From: CAIVAT01 sp964525995
Lineage (GTDB): Bacteria > Bacteroidota > Bacteroidia > Bacteroidales > FEN-979
Direction: 5' to 3'
Length of the DNA: 64,000 bases
Assembly (NCBI GenBank): GCA_964525995.1
Contig: CAZGIM010000010.1
Location: forward strand, 62,001 to 126,000
The notes below the pieces were generated by a model. That model was not told the DNA's origin. It did not search any database and worked only from the letters and a program-made list of their open reading frames with translations. Position numbers and translations under genes: made by a program. Of the stretch, positions 34,861 through 42,812 are shown in pieces; the first letter of the stretch is position 1, and every line of letters starts with the position of its first letter.

Positions 34861-37386
34861 ATGACAGCAGACAATATGGAATCGGGTGAAAAGATCATAC
34901 AGGTCAACATTGAGAATCAGATGAAAACAGCCTACATTGATTACTCAATGTCAGTAATTGTACAGCGTGCATTACCTGATGTGAGAGACGGGCTGAAGCC
35001 TGTTCACCGAAGGGTTCTGTATGGAATGTATGAACTGGGTGTGTTATCGAACCGCCCTTACAAGAAATCAGCAAGGATCGTCGGCGAAGTGCTTGGTAAA
35101 TACCATCCACATGGTGATACTTCAGTTTATGATGCCATGACCCGAATGGCCCAGGAGTGGAGCTTGAGATATCCTCTGGTTGATGGTCAGGGCAATTTTG
35201 GATCGATGGATGGAGATAATCCGGCAGCAATGCGTTATACCGAAGCGCGTTTACAAAAAATTGCTGAGGAGATGGTTGCCGACATTGAAAAAGAGACTGT
35301 CGAATTTCAAAATAATTTTGATGATTCACTGCAGGAACCTACTGTCATGCCTTCGCGGATACCCAATTTGCTGGTCAATGGCGCATCTGGAATCGCTGTT
35401 GGTATGGCGACCAACATGGCTCCGCATAACCTTAAGGAGGTAGTTGATGGCATCATTGCATATATCGATAACAAGGATATCACCATCGCTGATCTCATGA
35501 AATTCATTAAGGCTCCTGATTTCCCGACAGGAGGAATTATATATGGTTACGATGGGGTGAAAGACGCATTCGAAACGGGGAGGGGAAGGATCATAATCAG
35601 GGGAGAGACAAAAATCGAACAGGATGATCACGGCCACGAAAAGATCATTGTTACTTCGGTCCCCTATCAGGTCAATAAGGCTGATATGATCAAAAAAACA
35701 GCCGATCTGATCAATGATAAGAAAATTGAAGGAATCTCTGATATCCGTGACGAATCGGACCGCAATGGGGTCAGAATTGTTTATGAGTTGAAGCGGGAAG
35801 CAATAACCAATGTTGTTCTTAACAAATTATTCCAACAGACCCCGCTCCAAACCTCCTTCAATGTCAATAACATTGCTCTGGTCAAGGGGCGTCCTATGAT
35901 GTTGAATCTGAAGGATATGATTCATCACTATGTTGATCATCGGCTTGATGTGATCACACGACGCACACAATTTGAGTTACGAGAGGCCGAAAAAAGAGCC
36001 CATATTCTGGAAGGATTACTCATTGCTTTGGATAACCTGGATGCTGTTATTGCGCTGATTCGTTCCAGTCAGACACCTGAAGATGCCAGAATTGGTTTGA
36101 TGAACAACTTTGGGCTCTCTGAACAACAAGCCAAGGCCATTCTTGACATGCGGTTACAGAGACTGACCGGACTTGAACGCGAAAAGATCAAAGAAGAGTA
36201 TGCTGAATTGATCAAATTGATCCAGCATCTGAAGGATGTGCTCGCTGATGTATCCCTGCGCTTGGGAATTGTCAAAGATGAACTCCTCGATATAAAAGAG
36301 AAGTTTGGTGATGAGCCCAGATCGCAAATTGTTTATACCGCTTCCGATTTCAGGATTGAGGATACCATTGCTGATGAAAATGTGGTAATCACCATTTCTC
36401 ACATGGGGTATATTAAAAGAACTCCCTTGACCGAATACCGGCGTCAGAATAGGGGAGGAAGAGGCACAAAGGGAAGTGAAATCAGGGACGAAGACTTCCT
36501 GGAACATTTATTTATTGCCACCAATCACAATTATTTACTGCTCTTTACTGAAAAGGGCAAGTGTTTTTGGTTAAGGGTATTCGAAATTCCCGAAGGAGGG
36601 AAGACGTCAAAAGGCCGGGCTATTCAAAATCTGATAAATCTTGAAACCGACAATAAAGTCAGAGCAATTATCAATGTCAAGGATTTGAGAGACAGCGATT
36701 ACATTGCATCCAACTTTATTATTCTGGCTACAAAAAAAGGAACCATCAAAAAAACTTCCTTAGAGGCCTATTCACGACCAAGGCAAAACGGAATCAACGC
36801 GATTACCATCAATGATGGAGATCAGCTGTTGGAAGCCCGGCTGACACAGGGAACCGATGAAGTCGTTATGGCTTTGAAATCGGGGAGGGCTATCAGATTC
36901 AATGAAAAGACGGTCCGTCCGATGGGCCGGAATGCCATCGGGGTCAGAGGTATTACACGTTCTGGACCCAATGATGAAGTGATCGGGATGATATGTATTC
37001 CACTGGATCGTAAGTGTGAAGTCTTAGTAGTCTCTGAAAATGGATACGGGAAAAGGTCGGATCTGGATGATTACCGAATCACCAACCGTGGTGGTAAAGG
37101 CGTGAAGACCTTGAATATAACTGATAAAACAGGAGCTTTAATTGCAATAAAGGATGTGTCTGATAATGATGATATTATGATTATTAATAAATCAGGTATC
37201 ATCATCCGGATGGCAGTTGCTGACCTCAGGGTTATCGGAAGGGCGACCCAGGGAGTGAGGTTGATCAAGATAGATGAGGGCGACGCCATTGCTGCAGTAG
37301 CAAAAGTGGATGTTGAAGTTGGCACTGAAAATGGTGAAGGGGAGGATCAAAATGAAGACCTGAACACCGAACCCCTGGAAAATTAA
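34861..37386 (+). CDS. gyrA: DNA gyrase subunit A
   Basis: An 841-residue type II topoisomerase subunit that cuts and rejoins DNA for negative supercoiling. The breakage-reunion domain shows SMSVIVQRALPDVRDGLKP, GKYHPHGDTSVYDAMTRM, and catalytic Tyr126 in AMRYTEARL. The quinolone-region residue matching E. coli Ser83 is Thr87. The C-terminal beta-pinwheel includes the GyrA-box-like QNRGGRGTKGSE. The tail is strongly acidic (ENGEGEDQNEDLNTEPLEN), as regulatory tails of gyrases can be. A near-consensus TACCTTCG lies at 34803-34810. Confidence 0.97.
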   Translation: MTADNMESGEKIIQVNIENQMKTAYIDYSMSVIVQRALPDVRDGLKPVHRRVLYGMYELGVLSNRPYKKSARIVGEVLGKYHPHGDTSVYDAMTRMAQEWSLRYPLVDGQGNFGSMDGDNPAAMRYTEARLQKIAEEMVADIEKETVEFQNNFDDSLQEPTVMPSRIPNLLVNGASGIAVGMATNMAPHNLKEVVDGIIAYIDNKDITIADLMKFIKAPDFPTGGIIYGYDGVKDAFETGRGRIIIRGETKIEQDDHGHEKIIVTSVPYQVNKADMIKKTADLINDKKIEGISDIRDESDRNGVRIVYELKREAITNVVLNKLFQQTPLQTSFNVNNIALVKGRPMMLNLKDMIHHYVDHRLDVITRRTQFELREAEKRAHILEGLLIALDNLDAVIALIRSSQTPEDARIGLMNNFGLSEQQAKAILDMRLQRLTGLEREKIKEEYAELIKLIQHLKDVLADVSLRLGIVKDELLDIKEKFGDEPRSQIVYTASDFRIEDTIADENVVITISHMGYIKRTPLTEYRRQNRGGRGTKGSEIRDEDFLEHLFIATNHNYLLLFTEKGKCFWLRVFEIPEGGKTSKGRAIQNLINLETDNKVRAIINVKDLRDSDYIASNFIILATKKGTIKKTSLEAYSRPRQNGINAITINDGDQLLEARLTQGTDEVVMALKSGRAIRFNEKTVRPMGRNAIGVRGITRSGPNDEVIGMICIPLDRKCEVLVVSENGYGKRSDLDDYRITNRGGKGVKTLNITDKTGALIAIKDVSDNDDIMIINKSGIIIRMAVADLRVIGRATQGVRLIKIDEGDAIAAVAKVDVEVGTENGEGEDQNEDLNTEPLEN

Positions 37387-37421
37387 TTTTAGAAGTTGAA
37401 CATAAAGTCATCGGGCTTGTT

Positions 37422-37430
37422 TATCTTTGC
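37422..37430 (+). promoter_or_regulatory. Bacteroidota -7 promoter element for the TPR protein
   Basis: TATCTTTGC, 45 bases before ATG 37476; a TTG lies 23 bases upstream of it. Confidence 0.6.
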
Positions 37431-37475
37431 AGGCTGCAAATCAATTCAATGTAAACATTTATAACATCCAAACCA

Positions 37476-38660
37476 ATGAAAAAATTTGCTGTAATTCTGT
37501 TGTTTGCGGTCTCAGCGACCGTCGCATTTGGACAGAAAAATGTTCGTCAATCGGCTTCCAACTATCTGAAAGATGGAAAATTAGATAAGGCAATGGAAGC
37601 AATTAATCAATGTGTTCTGGATCCCAGTACGGCACAGGATGCTAAGGCGTGGTTCTTGCGTGGCAATATTTATTTAGAGCTTTCGAATACGCAGAATGCC
37701 AAATATAAGGAACTTGATCCCGATCCGTTGCCGAAAGCCCTGGAATCTTATAAAAAGGCTGTCGAATTTGATCCGAAGAAAGAGTACTATGATGATATTG
37801 TTGCAAAACTTAACTGGCAACGAAATAATTATTACAATGCGGGCGTGGATAATTACAATAAAAAGATGTTTAAAGAAGCCATGGTCAATTTTTCAAAAGG
37901 GGCAGAGGTTTTGGAGATGGCAAATGTTCCCGACACTGTATCGTTATTAAATGCTGCCACTTGTGCATCGCTTGCTAATGAAAAAGAAAGTGCAAAGGAC
38001 CTGTATATAAAGCTATTAAAGTTAAATTATAAATCACCTCAGGTATTTATGACATTATCAGATATTTATCGTCAGGATAAAGATTCGGTTAATGCGCTCA
38101 AATTCATTCGAATGGGGCAGCAGGTGTATCCGACAGATTTTCGGTTATTTTTATCTGAGACCAATATATATCTGACTTTCAACAAAACAGAAAAGGCTTT
38201 GAATAATCTGAAAGTCGCGTTAAAGCAGGATTCGACAAATGCATCGGTTGCGTTTGCCATGGGAACGATCTATGACAACCTTTCCAATGATACAGCACGC
38301 ACTGTTGGGGAGCGCTCTGATGCGTTTAAGAATGCCCTGGATGCATACAAAAATGCTATAAGGCTTAATGCCGATTACTTTGATGCCATTTATAATCTTG
38401 GAGCTATTTACGTAAACAAAGCTGCAACAATTGAAGAGGAAGCTAATAAACTACCCCTTGATGCAACAGCTAAATATGATCAGCTTAAAGCGGAGGCAAA
38501 TTCTTATCTGGAAACTGCGCTGCCATATCTTGAAAAAGCCTCAATATTACAACCTTCCGATCTCAATACGTTGGTAACCTTAAAGCAAATTTATGCCCGA
38601 ACCAACCAGAATGATAAGGTTAAGGCTATTCAGGAAAAAATCAATGAATTGAAGAAATAA
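37476..38660 (+). CDS. Exported TPR-repeat protein
   Basis: A 394-residue protein with a signal peptide (KKFAVILLFAVSATVAFGQ) and repeated TPR helices across the mature part. Examples are NYLKDGKLDKAMEAINQCVLD, WFLRGNIYLELS, ALESYKKAVEFDPKKEYY, VNALKFIRMGQQVYPTDF and ALDAYKNAIRLNADYFDAIYNLGAIYVNKA. TPR arrays act as protein-binding scaffolds; the partner is unknown and the location is periplasmic or outer-membrane-attached. Base composition is more AT-rich than gyrA before it. Two hairpins follow. Confidence 0.85.
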   Translation: MKKFAVILLFAVSATVAFGQKNVRQSASNYLKDGKLDKAMEAINQCVLDPSTAQDAKAWFLRGNIYLELSNTQNAKYKELDPDPLPKALESYKKAVEFDPKKEYYDDIVAKLNWQRNNYYNAGVDNYNKKMFKEAMVNFSKGAEVLEMANVPDTVSLLNAATCASLANEKESAKDLYIKLLKLNYKSPQVFMTLSDIYRQDKDSVNALKFIRMGQQVYPTDFRLFLSETNIYLTFNKTEKALNNLKVALKQDSTNASVAFAMGTIYDNLSNDTARTVGERSDAFKNALDAYKNAIRLNADYFDAIYNLGAIYVNKAATIEEEANKLPLDATAKYDQLKAEANSYLETALPYLEKASILQPSDLNTLVTLKQIYARTNQNDKVKAIQEKINELKK

Positions 38661-38685
38661 TCAGTTCCGGTAGGAGGTCGGCGAT

Positions 38686-38720
38686 AAAGAGGATGACTCA
38701 AAAGCACAATCATCCTCTTT
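38686..38720 (+). terminator. Hairpin after the TPR gene
   Basis: AAAGAGGATGA (38686-38696) and TCATCCTCTTT (38710-38720) form a perfect 11-bp stem with a 13-base loop, 26 bases after the stop. It has A/T flanks on both sides and could end transcription either way. Confidence 0.65.
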
Positions 38721-38773
38721 AGAATCGATTATTGAAAGTGCTCCCGTAGGTGGGAGTACAAGTAAAATGAAAG

Positions 38774-38814
38774 AAAAAGAGGCTGCCTCGGACTTTTGAG
38801 ACAGTTTCTTTTTT
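38774..38814. terminator. Second, imperfect hairpin with T-tract
   Basis: AAAGAGGCTGCCTC and GAGACAGTTTCTTT form an imperfect stem around GGACTTTT, followed by T6. It resembles dispersed GAGGCTGTCTC-type hairpins of Bacteroidota and may be a terminator or a decayed repeat. Apart from these two hairpins I see nothing in 38661-38933. Confidence 0.4.
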
Positions 38815-38933
38815 AATATTTCTATTTAACATAATATTAATTATGGGAATTACAAAGAATAGAAAAATGCAACTAATGATCGATTTATTGTGATAATCTG
38901 TTCGGCTGCAACGACAGCCTGTTTAACCTTCCC

Positions 38934-39935
38934 TTATTTCAACGGGAATAAAATGGTTGTTTGCCACTTCATGGTATCCTTCTCTGAATGCGGATCGGTA
39001 ACATAAATTTCCCATGGTGTTTCAACGGGAGTCCGGCCCATCTCCTTGATATATTGGTCAAGGATATTGTAAACGATCCCGGTTTTGTCGTATGGGCCAA
39101 AATATTGTGCTGCAACAACATCTTGCTCAGGAATATTCAACACCCAAACCCTTCCTGCTCCTTTAGATGCGTTTTCAACAGGTACACCAATTTGCATCGT
39201 TGATTGCTGTGTAATCGAATCCCAACTCATATAAATTGCTAAAGGCGCTCCCGTAATCTCAATCTGATTGCGCTCGATAAAGGAATATACTTCTTTGTAG
39301 GCTTTTGTCATGACCTCCGGATAAGTCGCTGGTACTGCCGAATCAGTAACTACCACAAGAACCTGAGGCGCCATCCTGAACTCTTCAATTTTAGGCCATT
39401 TTGAACGTGCTTCCGACACATATTTAAGCTTAAGCAACCCCTTCTCAAAATCCAAACCCATCGTCCGGTCCATTAATAATCCCAAGTACCTGAAAAGCGG
39501 ATTAAATCCCAAATCACCCTGGTCAGTCCACACAACTTTACAACTGTCACCAGTTCGTTCAATTGTTATTGTACCTTTCGACTTATGAGCGCCATTGTCA
39601 AATTTCAGATCATACGCAATAAGTTCATTTTCTTTGAGTTCTGTCAATACCATCTCACCTTGTTTAAACTTTTTTCCGGTCCATTTCCATATTGAACCAA
39701 CCTGACCACCATAACCCTTGATCTCAAATACTGCCGTTGTATCAAACTGCTTGGTCCAGGGTACCCATAAGTACCACCGATAAAAGTCACTGGTTAATTG
39801 ATAAATAATCGCCGGGGTGGAATTTATATATCGAATCCGTTCGACTTTATAACTTTTTGGTAATATGAAAGCTATTAATACCAAGACTGCCAGGATCCCC
39901 AGAACCCAGTAGATAATTTTCAAAATTGTTTTCAT
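38934..39935 (-). CDS. Membrane-anchored SRPBCC/GyrI-like effector-binding protein
   Basis: A 333-residue protein with one N-terminal transmembrane helix (WVLGILAVLVLIAFILP), then a polyketide-cyclase/SRPBCC-like domain (residues about 30-165: WYLWVPWTKQFDTTAVFEIKG, VGSIWKWTGKKFKQGEM). A C-terminal GyrI-like small-molecule-binding domain (about 185-333) contains VENASKGAGRVWVLNIPEQDVVAAQYFGPYD. Such domains bind hydrophobic or drug-like ligands. The ligand here is unknown. It is monocistronic, divergent from the SDR/5-alpha-reductase pair; a shared ligand class is only a guess. Confidence 0.82.
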   Translation of the reverse strand: MKTILKIIYWVLGILAVLVLIAFILPKSYKVERIRYINSTPAIIYQLTSDFYRWYLWVPWTKQFDTTAVFEIKGYGGQVGSIWKWTGKKFKQGEMVLTELKENELIAYDLKFDNGAHKSKGTITIERTGDSCKVVWTDQGDLGFNPLFRYLGLLMDRTMGLDFEKGLLKLKYVSEARSKWPKIEEFRMAPQVLVVVTDSAVPATYPEVMTKAYKEVYSFIERNQIEITGAPLAIYMSWDSITQQSTMQIGVPVENASKGAGRVWVLNIPEQDVVAAQYFGPYDKTGIVYNILDQYIKEMGRTPVETPWEIYVTDPHSEKDTMKWQTTILFPLK

Positions 39936-40099
39936 GTGTTCCTAATTTTTAATTTCAATGGTCACATGAAATATCCATGAAAAAAGTTTTTCCCTGCGAT
40001 TCATGCCGGAATCGCCATGGATAGTTCATATGGCAAATTTTTATCTGTGTAAAGTTAATCTACTTAAAATAAAAAGCAAAATAAATTCTGAAATTATGC

Positions 40100-40108
40100 T
40101 ACATTTGC
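40100..40108 (+). promoter_or_regulatory. Bacteroidota -7 promoter element for the SDR/5-alpha-reductase pair
   Basis: TACATTTGC, 20 bases before ATG 40129. Confidence 0.55.
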
Positions 40109-40128
40109 TCCCACTCTAAAAAACTCAG

Positions 40129-41109
40129 ATGAAAATTGCTGTTACAGGCGCCAACGGACACGTCGGCGTCAACCTTTGTAAAAGATTACTGGAATCGGGA
40201 CATGAGGTACATGCCCTGATCCACAAAAATGCCAAAAATCTGGAGCACCTTCCCATCCGACTATTCCATGGTGATTTGCTGGATAAAAGTTCATTATCCT
40301 CTTTCGCTGACGGATGTGAAATATTATTTCATCTTGCGGCACGAATATCGATCACTGGTGGCCAAAATAACCTGGTTACAGAGACTAATGCTACCGGAAC
40401 AAGAAATGTCATTGAGACGGTTAAATCATGTAAGGTCAGGAGAATGGTCCATTTCAGCTCTATTCATGCATTTTCCCAACATCCCTCCGATGAGGTTTTG
40501 GATGAGACTCGCCCACTGGTCTCAAACGGAGGCTTTTCGTATGATTGCTCGAAAGCCACGGGTGAACGATCTGTTTTGGAAGCCGTTAAACAAGGCATGG
40601 ATGCTGTGATCATAAGTCCAACCGCTATAATCGGACCCGACGACCCTGAACCATCCCTCGTCGGGAAAGCGGTTATTGATATTTATAATCATAATATTCC
40701 TTCATTGATTCCGGGAGGCTATGACTGGGTTGACGTCAGGGACGTGGTTTCTGGAGCAATTTCCGCCATGGAACATGGTCGTAGCGGAGAAAAGTACCTG
40801 CTATCAGGACATTATCACAGTCTTAAAGAATTTTCATCTACCATTGCCAACGTTACAGGTCGAAAAACAGTCCAGACTCTAATTCCTTTATGGCTTGCGA
40901 GGTTCGGGCTTCCTTTCACCACATTATACAGTCGGATTCTTGGGACCGAACCTCTCTACACCCGTGAATCCCTGACCATTATTACTGAAGGTAGCCGGTT
41001 GATCAGTCATAAAAAAGCTGAAAAAGAACTTAATTACAATCCGCGCCCACTACTTGAAACTATTGAAGATCTCGTATTGTGGTTCAAAGAACAAAAAAGG
41101 ATCAATTAA
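40129..41109 (+). CDS. NAD-dependent epimerase/dehydratase family (extended SDR)
   Basis: A 326-residue extended short-chain dehydrogenase. Nucleotide-binding VTGANGHVGVNL at the start, acidic residue in FHGDLLD, HFSSIHAF with the catalytic Ser, and YDCSK with catalytic Tyr/Lys. It is closest in feel to dihydroflavonol-reductase and 3-beta-hydroxysteroid-dehydrogenase-like members (including HpnA-type). It is 10 bases upstream of a steroid-5-alpha-reductase-like gene, so the two probably form one operon acting on one lipid or steroid-like substrate. Exact substrate unknown. Confidence 0.85.
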   Translation: MKIAVTGANGHVGVNLCKRLLESGHEVHALIHKNAKNLEHLPIRLFHGDLLDKSSLSSFADGCEILFHLAARISITGGQNNLVTETNATGTRNVIETVKSCKVRRMVHFSSIHAFSQHPSDEVLDETRPLVSNGGFSYDCSKATGERSVLEAVKQGMDAVIISPTAIIGPDDPEPSLVGKAVIDIYNHNIPSLIPGGYDWVDVRDVVSGAISAMEHGRSGEKYLLSGHYHSLKEFSSTIANVTGRKTVQTLIPLWLARFGLPFTTLYSRILGTEPLYTRESLTIITEGSRLISHKKAEKELNYNPRPLLETIEDLVLWFKEQKRIN

Positions 41110-41119
41110 ACTTTTCTGA

Positions 41120-41884
41120 ATGAACGAATCTACTTTTTATCTGCTTGTTTATCTGTGGATTGCCATCGCCTTGGTTGCATTCCCGTTACTCCTTAAAATT
41201 GTTGCACCCTACGGGAGGCACGCATCGAAACAGTGGGGTTTGATGATCGACAACAGACTTGGATGGATCATCATGGAATTACCTGCTTTGTTGGTCTTTG
41301 CAGGATTTTATCTTTTCGGGTCCGGCGATCGGCCTTTGATAACCTGGATTTTTTCATCCTTGTGGTTTTTTCATTATATCAACCGTACGCTAATTTTTCC
41401 TTTCCGGTTGCGTACAAACGGGAAAAAGATGCCTCTGGCCATTGTTTTCATGTCGATTTTTTTCAATTTGATTAATGGGAGCATAAATGGATATTTCCTG
41501 GGTACACTTGCCACGGAAGCCCGGTACCCACTCTCCTATTTGTACGACCCCAGGTTCATAGCCGGTATAGTACTGTTTATTTCGGGATTAATCATTAACT
41601 GGAACTCAGATTATATTTTGATCCATTTACGAAAGCCGGGAGAATCGGGCTATGTCATTCCACAGAAAGGATTGTTTAGGCTGATCTCCTGTCCGAATCA
41701 TTTTGGTGAAATCGTCGAATGGTCTGGATTTGCCTTGATGACCTGGTGTTTACCTTCACTTGCTTTTGCAGTATGGACTCTGGTAAACCTTCTTCCCAGG
41801 GCATTACATCATCATAAATGGTATCAGACCACGTTCCCCGGATATCCTGAAAATCGAAAAGCTGTGATCCCGTTTATTCTTTGA
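41120..41884 (+). CDS. Steroid 5-alpha-reductase family membrane protein
   Basis: A 254-residue integral membrane protein with about six or seven transmembrane helices. The C-terminal part matches the 3-oxo-5-alpha-steroid 4-dehydrogenase family: YVIPQKGLFRLISCPNHFGEIVEWSGFALMTW, then ARALHHHKWYQTTF-like LLPRALHHHKWYQTTFPGYP. The Asn-His-Glu-type positions of the NADPH and substrate site are present (SCPNHFGEIVEW). It is coupled to the upstream SDR. Reduction of a 4-ene-3-keto steroid or other enone lipid is the family expectation; the physiological substrate is not shown by sequence. Confidence 0.87.
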   Translation: MNESTFYLLVYLWIAIALVAFPLLLKIVAPYGRHASKQWGLMIDNRLGWIIMELPALLVFAGFYLFGSGDRPLITWIFSSLWFFHYINRTLIFPFRLRTNGKKMPLAIVFMSIFFNLINGSINGYFLGTLATEARYPLSYLYDPRFIAGIVLFISGLIINWNSDYILIHLRKPGESGYVIPQKGLFRLISCPNHFGEIVEWSGFALMTWCLPSLAFAVWTLVNLLPRALHHHKWYQTTFPGYPENRKAVIPFIL

Positions 41885-41952
41885 CGATACGCTAAGCCCC
41901 ATTTACCCCACAAGTTTGGGCATTTTACCTTGATCCGAAATAGAGGAGTCAT

Positions 41953-41995
41953 AAAACAGCGATGGGAACATCCTCTGGTCGAAGTTGTTCCCATC
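41953..41995 (-). terminator. Terminator of the candidate RNA
   Basis: GATGGGAACA and TGTTCCCATC (41986-41995 and 41961-41970) form a perfect 10-bp stem with a 15-base loop, followed on the minus strand by GCTGTTTTA. Confidence 0.6.
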
Positions 41996-42269
41996 CCGCT
42001 TCCGGTCGACCGTAGCCTTCCGGGGCGTCCAAGCTACAGTTATTGTGGATGATCTACACAGTCAGGGTCTCCACCTTTCTTTTCGGTCCGGCTTACTGGG
42101 CGTGAATTCCTTGCGGTCTCCGGTCCCATCAGCCCCGCCTTGAAAACCTCCCCAGGTTTATAGCACCTTGCGGCGCTTTTCTTCTCGGAGGGTTGCCGGG
42201 AGTGCTGTCACCTTTCGGATCCTGCTTTCACCATGCTGTTTTCCGGCGTTCCTTTTATCTCTCACTTGA
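41953..42269 (-). ncRNA. Candidate structured non-coding RNA, unknown family
   Basis: The interval 41885-42466 holds no credible gene but is clearly richer in G+C than the flanking AT-rich DNA and is full of hairpins on the minus strand. Examples are AGCGCC-GCAA-GGTGCT (GNRA-type loop), AAACCT-GGGG-AGGTTT, GTAGC...GCTAC, the palindrome CGGTCGACCG, GCCGG...CCGGC, and a 10-bp terminal stem. A -33/-7 promoter precedes and a T-tract follows, predicting an RNA of about 317 bases. I looked for RNase P, tmRNA, 6S, SRP, group II intron and cobalamin riboswitch signatures and did not find convincing ones. It could also be a decayed mobile element. Confidence 0.5.
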
Positions 42270-42274
42270 GTGCC

Positions 42275-42306
42275 CAAATATAATTCAGACATTATCCGCC
42301 ATGCAA
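42275..42306 (-). promoter_or_regulatory. Promoter of the candidate RNA
   Basis: Minus-strand TATATTTG at 42282-42275 with TTG at 42306-42304, 21 bases apart, fits the Bacteroidota -33/-7 layout. Confidence 0.5.
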
Positions 42307-42350
42307 GTTTCGACCTTATCATTTACCAACTTCCTTTCAACCAGGTTTAT

Positions 42351-42363
42351 TAACAATTTGTTA
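42351..42363. repeat. Odd palindrome upstream of the candidate RNA promoter
   Basis: TAACAA-T-TTGTTA, a 13-base inverted repeat about 45 bases upstream of the -33 element. It could be an activator or repressor site; chance in AT-rich DNA is possible. Confidence 0.35.
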
Positions 42364-42423
42364 GTATTTCACATCAAATAATAATTTGACTATCAATGCG
42401 ATATGATAATACAGAAAATGTTT

Positions 42424-42445
42424 GTTGATAAAATGTTGATAAAAT
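42424..42445. repeat. Tandem 11-base repeat
   Basis: GTTGATAAAAT occurs twice in direct succession between the clpS stop and the candidate RNA. No function is evident. Confidence 0.6.
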
Positions 42446-42466
42446 GTCAGTTCACGGTATTTCCGA

Positions 42467-42739
42467 TCACTCGATGGCAACGGTTAATCCACGAAGGATC
42501 ATCTCGTCATGAGGGGGTTTCATTTCGTAATAGTCGCCGGTCTTGACTATACATTTTCCTTTATAGTGGGCAATCAGTGCGCACTGTTCTGCCTGGGAAG
42601 GTTCATGGTTGCATACTTCTATTAAAGACTGGATAACGAAGTCAAACGTATTGACGTCGTCGTTGAACAACACCAGATTCCTTTGAACCATGTCATTGGT
42701 AAAAGAATCAGATGCCGGTTGAAGTTTTTCCGCAGACAT
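42467..42739 (-). CDS. clpS: Clp protease adaptor ClpS
   Basis: A 90-residue adaptor that delivers N-degron substrates to a Clp ATPase. The ClpS core is RNLVLFNDDVNTFDFVIQSLIEVC, with the acidic patch and the His-containing CALIAHYKGKCIVKTG later. The frame to 42760 overlaps the promoter at 42757-42765, so ATG 42739 (MSAEKLQ) is chosen; ATG 42748 is also possible. It is divergent from the Nudix gene. Its likely partner is the ClpC in this window or an unlinked ClpA. Aat, which makes N-degrons, is encoded at 54663. Confidence 0.94.
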   Translation of the reverse strand: MSAEKLQPASDSFTNDMVQRNLVLFNDDVNTFDFVIQSLIEVCNHEPSQAEQCALIAHYKGKCIVKTGDYYEMKPPHDEMILRGLTVAIE

Positions 42740-42756
42740 GAGATACATATTTTGGT

Positions 42757-42765
42757 GCAAAATTA
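42757..42765 (-). promoter_or_regulatory. Bacteroidota -7 promoter element for clpS
   Basis: TAATTTTGC on the minus strand, 17 bases before ATG 42739. Confidence 0.55.
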
Positions 42766-42785
42766 ATATAAAGGCAGCAAACCCC

Positions 42786-42793
42786 TAAATTTG
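42786..42793 (+). promoter_or_regulatory. Bacteroidota -7 promoter element for the Nudix gene
   Basis: TAAATTTG, 19 bases before ATG 42813, divergent from the clpS promoter. Confidence 0.5.
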
Positions 42794-42812
42794 ACTTGTA
42801 AAATGAAGTTTT

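Noticed and set aside
35326..35637. Antisense ORFs inside gyrA, lon, clpC and other long genes
   Set aside because: They lack promoters and family motifs and mirror the codon pattern of the real genes on the other strand.
41953..42300. Cobalamin riboswitch in the intergenic region
   Set aside because: A partial B12-box-like GACCGGAGACCGC is present on the minus strand, but the other conserved blocks are not in order, and no minus-strand gene lies downstream to be controlled.
41953..42300. RNase P RNA or tmRNA
   Set aside because: The universal GAGGAAAGTCC block of RNase P and the tRNA-like ends and tag frame of tmRNA were not found on either strand.
42193..42381. 62-residue plus-strand ORF in the intergenic region
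   Set aside because: No promoter, ribosome site or familiar motif; its Ser/Phe-rich sequence looks like the complement of a structured region.
42424..42445. CRISPR or iteron array
   Set aside because: Only two 11-base copies with no spacers and no cas or rep gene nearby.
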